A DNA stretch of 64,000 nucleotides, from NCBI GenBank assembly GCA_001766655.1, contig MJCC01000022.1:466-64465 (forward strand), given 5' to 3'. Below the pieces are notes generated by a model. It worked only from the letters and a program-made list of their open reading frames with translations. It had not been told where the DNA came from and made no database searches. Within the stretch, counting starts at the first letter, position 1, and the number at the start of each line of letters is the position of its first letter. This stretch comes from Phytomonas francai (Eukaryota; Euglenozoa; Kinetoplastea; Trypanosomatida; Trypanosomatidae). Below are positions 59,162 through 64,000 of this stretch, in pieces. Made by a program: the position numbers and the translations under genes.

Positions 59162-60805
59162 TTACCGTAGCTCATTGCATCTTTCCTCCTCAAATGCGAT
59201 GCTGATGAACTCCTTTTGCCATCCAGTGAACAGCCACTCGAAGGACTTCATGATCACCGTCTTGCCAGGGAGTATCCGCCTGAACGGCGTTGATGGGGGA
59301 GGTCGCCAAAGCCCCCGCTTAGGATCGGTGATAGCTTCGCCGAATTGCACACCTGCGCAGACATCCTCCCCACGGTCCCTTTGCGAGGGCAGGCTTGCAC
59401 GGAGGATATTTTGGTGTACGCCCTTTGCACTCTTTCCCTTCCCCATGTCTCTTTGGCGGGTCGGCGTGTCCTGTGTTGGGGGGCCATTGGCTTGAGCGCC
59501 GCGGTCACCATCCCTGGACACGACTGGGACGACGATCTTGACGGCAACGATCGCATCTTCTTCCCTCGCGAATGAGCCTGCAGAGCTGGAGCCGTTAGCC
59601 AGCGCACCGCCGTCGTTGATGTTTACCCCAAGCTCGGCGAGCTCGACAGCGGGATCAACCTTCCCTGCGAGGTTCCGCTTTGCATCGTCTTCGTGCGGCG
59701 GAATCCGCGTGTATTTGCACGCTGTTCTCTGTCCCTTTGCTCGCTTCCGAGGGTCATGCAGAATTGCAGGGGACTCGTTGAAGCCAGTCGCAACGGCGGC
59801 ACTGTTGGGGACTTCGCCACGCCGTACTGTGCAGGCATCCGGCGGAGAGGTCTCATCCAAACTTCCAGCCCCTTCACTGCTGCACCCCTCAGCTCGACGG
59901 CGGCTCCGACCTTCCTGCTTTCGGTCTTGCTCCCGCTGCGGCGGGGCGCGAGGGCCCGCAGGCGACAGCGTCAACGCGGCGTGGCATTTTCGAGAAAAGA
60001 ACAGCTCAATGCAGATTCGCTGAATGAAGAATATAAAGACGTCCAAGAGAAGAATGAACAGTGGTATCCGTGGCGTCGCTTCCACAGCGGTCATGAAGTC
60101 CATTATGGCGGCATACAGGGTGAATGTTTTTGAGTAATAGTACTCTCTTGCAAACAGCTCAGAGGCTTTCACACCTGAAACCGCTTCCTTGGACACTGAC
60201 AGGCTCTCGCGGATGCTCCTTCCCCATCCGTCCTTGCCATAGCCCCCCGTCATTGAATTTAGAGCGGAAAAGTCGCTTGTGGGTGGCGCGTCAATGAGGG
60301 GATGCCAGCCACGCATGAACACGGGTACGAAGACGTCGAGGCATATCGCTAGCAATAATATCAGCACCGAGTGGCGGCTACTGAGCGCGCTGAATTCCTC
60401 CTGCGAGACGCCTTCCGCGTCAAACAGACTAGGCTCAGGGGCGCCGCCGCCGCCAGTTTCCACCACCCGAACGCGTCCTTCATGCGCCCCATCTCGGCCT
60501 CGGCGTGCGTGGGCCCCCGTCGAGCCGTAACTCTCGTCCCGTGGTGCGCCGCCGGCGTTGCCGTTGCCGTTGCCGTTGCCGTTGCTCGGGCACGCCGTCG
60601 AAATCCTCCCATCAGCCTCATCGCCACTTCGGGATTCGAAAAGGACGAGCCGAGATCGCAGTATGTGCACTAACCACAACAAACGGTAGACCAGGATAAT
60701 AGTGGAGCGACCAATGTAGAAGGCGTACACGGATTCAAGCAGGAATACCTCCAGCATGGCATTCTGAGCAAGGGTAAGCTGCTCATTCGCACGAGTGCTT
60801 CTCAT
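59162..60805 (-). CDS. 547-aa multi-pass membrane protein, unknown
   Basis: ATG (60803-60805) to TAA. Hydrophobic segments occur at about residues 17-55 (ESVYAFYIGRSTIILVYRLL and following), 145-165 (VLILLLAICLDVFVPVFMRG) and 225-265 (PLFILLLDVFIFFIQRICIE). Three or four helices are likely. The C-terminal 280 residues are hydrophilic and end with a short conserved-looking tail (KTVIMKSFEWLFTGWQKEF). A hexanucleotide repeat (GTTGCC on the plus strand) at 60556-60584 encodes an alternating Asn-Gly run near residue 77, and a Gly-rich patch follows. No signal peptide or known domain was recognised. Confidence 0.72.
   Translation of the reverse strand: MRSTRANEQLTLAQNAMLEVFLLESVYAFYIGRSTIILVYRLLWLVHILRSRLVLFESRSGDEADGRISTACPSNGNGNGNGNAGGAPRDESYGSTGAHARRGRDGAHEGRVRVVETGGGGAPEPSLFDAEGVSQEEFSALSSRHSVLILLLAICLDVFVPVFMRGWHPLIDAPPTSDFSALNSMTGGYGKDGWGRSIRESLSVSKEAVSGVKASELFAREYYYSKTFTLYAAIMDFMTAVEATPRIPLFILLLDVFIFFIQRICIELFFSRKCHAALTLSPAGPRAPPQREQDRKQEGRSRRRAEGCSSEGAGSLDETSPPDACTVRRGEVPNSAAVATGFNESPAILHDPRKRAKGQRTACKYTRIPPHEDDAKRNLAGKVDPAVELAELGVNINDGGALANGSSSAGSFAREEDAIVAVKIVVPVVSRDGDRGAQANGPPTQDTPTRQRDMGKGKSAKGVHQNILRASLPSQRDRGEDVCAGVQFGEAITDPKRGLWRPPPSTPFRRILPGKTVIMKSFEWLFTGWQKEFISIAFEEERCNELR
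60556..60584. repeat. Coding hexanucleotide repeat (Asn-Gly run)
   Basis: Nearly five tandem copies of the plus-strand hexamer GTTGCC lie inside the membrane-protein gene. They keep the frame and encode alternating Gly and Asn. Confidence 0.85.
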
Positions 60806-61338
60806 CTGATACTTCGAACCCTAGCAAAAAAGAGGGGTTTCGCGAGATTTTTAGTTCAAGTCACTTAATGCACATAAGCACAGCATAATTCGTTACACCG
60901 CTTAACAATAGATGTGTTCCAAGTATTGTGGGTTAGCTTTAATTTCCACTTTTTTCGAGCATACACTGCATCGAAAATTTATGTTTTGGTATGACAGCAT
61001 TTTGAACTCCACTGAGGCCCTCGCTCCTCCCTACACCGTTACGCATAACATGATCATCTGCTACGGACAAAACCACCAACTCCCTATTTAAATCATTGGT
61101 ATTGGAGATATTAGAGGAAATCAATTTGACACCATAACTAGGAAAAATTATACGTTGTTATCGTCGAAAAAATATCTTTACCTTTGCGTTGAATTAACAT
61201 TTCCCACTTTCCAGTTCTAATCCAAAAGAATCAGGCCGCACCTATTCCGCTACGGAAAGCCAGGCCAAGCTCCGAAAAAATAAATAAAAAGCATCTTCAC
61301 ACACGACACGGCATCGGAAATACTTCACGTTCCTCCCT
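60806..61338. other. Intergenic spacer
   Basis: A 533-bp AT-rich spacer. A minus-strand frame at 61124-60939 begins at TTG and is not credible. Confidence 0.5.
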
Positions 61339-62484
61339 CTAGTTATTTTCCATATCTCGGTTTACCACAACTAAATTCTCGCGCCCTCGGATGTTGAATT
61401 TAATTAATCCCGAATCTCCAAACCCCTTGGTGTAATACATGTATACGGCAAACATTACAAGGATTGCGGCCACTACGTCCTGAATATACAAGGCCTCTCG
61501 TATCAGTACTGCAGCCAGGATCACCGTTAGAGGCACTTCAACGCCGAATGCGAGGGCCTTCACAATGACGTTAATGTATTTTAGGATAAATGACGCGGAT
61601 ATCCCTGTCATCGCGCCGATAAGCACAATTAGAGTGAAAATACGGGGTTTCCAAAAGCTAAAGGTGAGTTCGTAGGCAAAATCTGGGACGAACATGATTC
61701 CAAACAGAACATTGAACAAAATGCCGTAGAGGTACAAGAAGAAGTTCTGCATGTGTATTGAAAGCCCAGGGTCATTCTTAAACATGCGCTCATTGTACAC
61801 CCCAGCAAACGAGGAGATGGAGGCCTGAAAGATTACGATGCCCACCCAGCTTCCCATTTCAAGCGTTAACGGAGAAAAGTACTTTACAGCCACACCACAG
61901 GCAAGAAGGATCAACGCTAGCCACTTCCTCAAACTTAATGCATGCCCCAGTATTAGTGTGAACATAATCCCGGTAAACCAAATCCGCGTCTGCATGAACA
62001 CTTGATAAGTGCCAAGGTCGAAGTTGTCCAGATTGCTGAACGTCATGTTGTTGTAGACGGCGTAGAGAAACGCGGGGATCGCGTATGGAAGACTTTTCTT
62101 CCATAACGCCCCCCGAGTATTAGGGAGTAAAACGGTTCGTGGGATGAATTCGCCATCGATGCAGTACTTCAGCGCAATGGATATCATCATCTTCATCACC
62201 TCTGTCATGGTAACAAGGGGTACAACGCTGTACGTATAATTCAATTTGCTGTAGCTGATAGTACATAGGTAAGCTATGCTCATGATAATGTAAATACCAG
62301 CGAGGGGTAGACTTTGATAAAAAGTGAGCTTCTTGATGCTGGCCAGACTTTCTATCGGTTTTGTACCACTACCAACCAGACTGTCCGAGCTCTGTGGGAA
62401 ATCCGATCCGGTGTGCGGCAGATTAACAACAACAATTTCATCGTCTTCATGCCCCTTTTCAGTCAAATGCATCTCTTGCTTCAT
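61339..62484 (-). CDS. Nucleotide-sugar transporter, SLC35A type
   Basis: ATG (62482-62484) to TAG, 381 residues. A cytosolic N-terminus of about 55 residues is followed by about ten transmembrane helices, as in Golgi/ER nucleotide-sugar transporters. Family motifs include VPLVTMTEVMKMMISI, AVYNNMTFSNLDNFDLGTYQ (the family's NNL.F..L.NLDAA.YQV), SFAGVYNERMFK (G.AGVY.E..LK), FILKYINVIVKALAFGVEVP (compare V.KYADNI.K.FA) and a last helix ending YMYYTKG. Such proteins exchange a cytosolic UDP-sugar for lumenal UMP. UDP-Gal, UDP-GlcNAc or UDP-GalNAc are all possible, and the sequence alone does not decide among them. Confidence 0.87.
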   Translation of the reverse strand: MKQEMHLTEKGHEDDEIVVVNLPHTGSDFPQSSDSLVGSGTKPIESLASIKKLTFYQSLPLAGIYIIMSIAYLCTISYSKLNYTYSVVPLVTMTEVMKMMISIALKYCIDGEFIPRTVLLPNTRGALWKKSLPYAIPAFLYAVYNNMTFSNLDNFDLGTYQVFMQTRIWFTGIMFTLILGHALSLRKWLALILLACGVAVKYFSPLTLEMGSWVGIVIFQASISSFAGVYNERMFKNDPGLSIHMQNFFLYLYGILFNVLFGIMFVPDFAYELTFSFWKPRIFTLIVLIGAMTGISASFILKYINVIVKALAFGVEVPLTVILAAVLIREALYIQDVVAAILVMFAVYMYYTKGFGDSGLIKFNIRGRENLVVVNRDMENN

Positions 62485-62931
62485 CAGTTCGGTTGCTGTG
62501 ATGGTGGCGAGGGTCTTTCGCTTTAACCTGTTTGGGTGTCTTTTTTTGTCGACGAAAGTTTTTTACTGGAATGGACAGGATGACCTTTTTCCCCTAATAT
62601 CAATGAGCCCTTCCGTTACTAAGAGAAGCAATGTAAACACCAGAGGTACAAATAGGAAGCAGCACCGCGTGTTATTTACGAAGCTTCAATAATATAGGAA
62701 TGCGCCTTTGTAATCTACTTGTTATGCTTGAATTTATGTCAGTGAGAGGTGGGCAAGAAGAGAATGAAGGAAAGAGTAGGAAATATGAGAGAAGGACCAC
62801 CATTTCTCAGCCACGGTCGGATGCAGGCTCCAGGTTGGGCGCATAAAAAAACCCGCATTATCCAAATCCTGCATTGGCCTCATATTTTTAGCCGCATAAA
62901 GCAAGAATGCCATGGATTGAGGGAGTGGGCG
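62485..62931. other. Intergenic spacer
   Basis: A 447-bp spacer. A pyrimidine-rich run with AG on the coding strand near 62618-62632 could be the acceptor for the transporter mRNA. No gene was seen. Confidence 0.45.
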
Positions 62932-63603
62932 TCAGAACTGGAACAGCGCAACTAGATCCTTGACATCAACCGGGGGTTCGATTTCCTCATCCAGGTGGCG
63001 CATGCTGCTCAAGCGGGCAGGCCCAGGCAGCTTCGTGCGCTGCTGCCGCCAAGTGCTTGCGGAGACCACGCGGACCTCGGCCACGGGGAATCGGCCCAGG
63101 TACAGGAGCATCATCTCACAAGCCATGTCGACACCGTACTCGTGCTCCCACAGACACATCCTACAGAGCAGCGGGAGCGTTATCGCCACGACACCCCTAT
63201 CCAGCGATGGCTCCTCGCTTACACGGGACCTACGGTGCCGCTGCTCCTGCAGCTGCGCCCAGCGCCTCGCCAAGGGTTTGAGGCGCATCTCCAAAACGCT
63301 TGTCGAGACTGGGAAGCACAGTATGTCCTCGGAGAGATCGTCAATACGCTGCCGCCACCGCTGCTGTTGCAATGGGCTCTCCGGAAGAGGTGGGGCGCCG
63401 TGCTCTTGTCCGCCGAGACGACGCCCAATCACCTCCCGCGGCATCAAAAGATCGGTGTCCAGGACCTCGACGTGACGCAGCTGAAAGGCAGGCCGGCGGC
63501 CTTGCCCTCCACGGGCGTTGTTGGGCGACCTCCCCACGGGGTCCGCCCTATTGTCCCCTTCAGCTTCTTTTCCGCTGCCACCGCCGCCGCCGTCTGGGCG
63601 CAT
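62932..63603 (-). CDS. 223-aa protein of unknown function
   Basis: ATG (63601-63603) is the first ATG in a frame open from about 63,730. It is supported by a textbook pyrimidine tract and CAG ending 18 bases upstream. The N-terminal 40 residues are Gly/Arg-rich and disordered. From about residue 85 the protein is helical (QQRWRQRIDDLSEDILCFPV, then MRLKPLARRWAQLQEQ), with a hydrophobic, cysteine-containing segment (ITLPLLCRMCLWEHEYGVDM) and an acidic C-terminal tail. No family was recognised. The coding DNA is GC-rich. Confidence 0.68.
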   Translation of the reverse strand: MRPDGGGGGSGKEAEGDNRADPVGRSPNNARGGQGRRPAFQLRHVEVLDTDLLMPREVIGRRLGGQEHGAPPLPESPLQQQRWRQRIDDLSEDILCFPVSTSVLEMRLKPLARRWAQLQEQRHRRSRVSEEPSLDRGVVAITLPLLCRMCLWEHEYGVDMACEMMLLYLGRFPVAEVRVVSASTWRQQRTKLPGPARLSSMRHLDEEIEPPVDVKDLVALFQF

Positions 63604-63868
63604 TCGCCGAAGGAGCAGCAGCTGGAAAAGACAGGGGGAGGGAGGCGAATTTCGGCGCCTCGCACTGGGAAACGCAAGGCGCCCCTTGCGATAGGCTCAT
63701 CAAAGACCTTTGTAGCGGCGCCGCCATTGGCTTTTCCTCATGTGCTGAATCCGCCACAGCGTCGGGCTGCCGGCGCAGATCATCCCTTCCTTCGAGAAAG
63801 CCATCCTGGTTCCGAAGCCCATCAAAACGCCGGGCTTCGTGCCCCTTACCACACCTGTGAGCCCTGGA
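63604..63868. other. Intergenic spacer
   Basis: A 265-bp GC-rich spacer containing the acceptor above. Open frames on both strands are long only because of composition. Confidence 0.45.
63622..63646 (-). promoter_or_regulatory. Putative trans-splice acceptor of the 223-aa gene
   Basis: The coding strand has a C/T-rich tract (63646-63624) ending in CAG, with the AG at 63623-63622, 18 bases before the ATG. It is the clearest acceptor-like site in the window. Confidence 0.6.
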
Positions 63869-64000
63869 TCATTCACGGCCTGACACCGTCAGCGACAGGC
63901 GCTTGGGGAGCTCTCGCTGAACCTTTCTTGTGGACACGATGCGCAGCAGCCCCGGCGCTCCATCAGCACCGCTATTCGTCGCTACATCCCTCTCCGCATC
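63869..64000 (-). CDS. 3' end of an unidentified gene (partial)
   Basis: A frame enters from the window edge and ends in TGA (63869-63871) after 43 codons. The residues look like an ordinary protein C-terminus (GLLRIVSTRKVQRELPKRLS), basic with a short Ser/Gly tail. The orientation and a spacer of 265 bp to the next gene fit the array. The family cannot be told from the fragment. Confidence 0.5.
   Translation of the reverse strand, partial: DAERDVATNSGADGAPGLLRIVSTRKVQRELPKRLSLTVSGRE

Overview
The window reads as a nuclear fragment of a kinetoplastid flagellate (Euglenozoa). Every convincing gene, 18 in all plus one decayed gene, lies on the minus strand from 64000 down to 1447. None shows an intron, reading frames run up to 3,236 codons, and spacers are AT-rich with TA microsatellites. 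Several starts are preceded on the coding strand by a pyrimidine tract and an AG, as expected for spliced-leader trans-splicing of a polycistronic transcript. A duplicated amastin-like membrane protein and PEX16 (glycosome/peroxisome biogenesis) fit this placement. I cannot name the species. The overall base composition is more AT-rich than in Leishmania. All three standard stop codons are used.

Layout in transcription order, right to left. First come the 3' end of an unknown gene (63869-64000), a 223-aa unknown protein, a SLC35A-type nucleotide-sugar transporter, a 547-aa multi-pass membrane protein and a 735-aa kinetoplastid-type unknown. Next is an apparent fusion of an EFM7/NNT1-like protein methyltransferase with a Rab escort protein (52211-55303). 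It is followed by DPM2, PEX16 and a very long coiled-coil protein split by one in-frame TAA (49238-43596). Then come a PPR-like probable mitochondrial protein, a 188-aa proline-rich protein, a NAK-family pseudokinase with DPF endocytic motifs and a full-size ABCA transporter. After a 3.5-kb gene-poor gap follow a 3,236-aa PPR-like probable mitochondrial giant, a kynurenine-monooxygenase-like flavoprotein, METTL18 (uL3 histidine methyltransferase), the amastin-like protein and a 1,180-aa solenoid protein. The left end holds a broken UTP12/WDR3 gene and a HYPK-like UBA protein.

Neighbours in such arrays are co-transcribed but usually not co-functional, and no classical operon logic is visible. 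Membrane and trafficking themes recur: Rab prenylation, clathrin-type motifs, lipid and sugar transport, and organelle biogenesis. There are also two protein methyltransferases whose relatives act on the translation machinery.

The most unusual things seen are the methyltransferase-Rab escort fusion, the catalytically dead NAK kinase, the isolated stop in the coiled-coil gene, the giant PPR-like protein, and abrupt GC-rich islands inside otherwise ordinary reading frames.

Start codons were set to ATG where the longest open frame begins at a non-ATG codon. This affects 9375-10793, 11168-12340 and 40751-42640.
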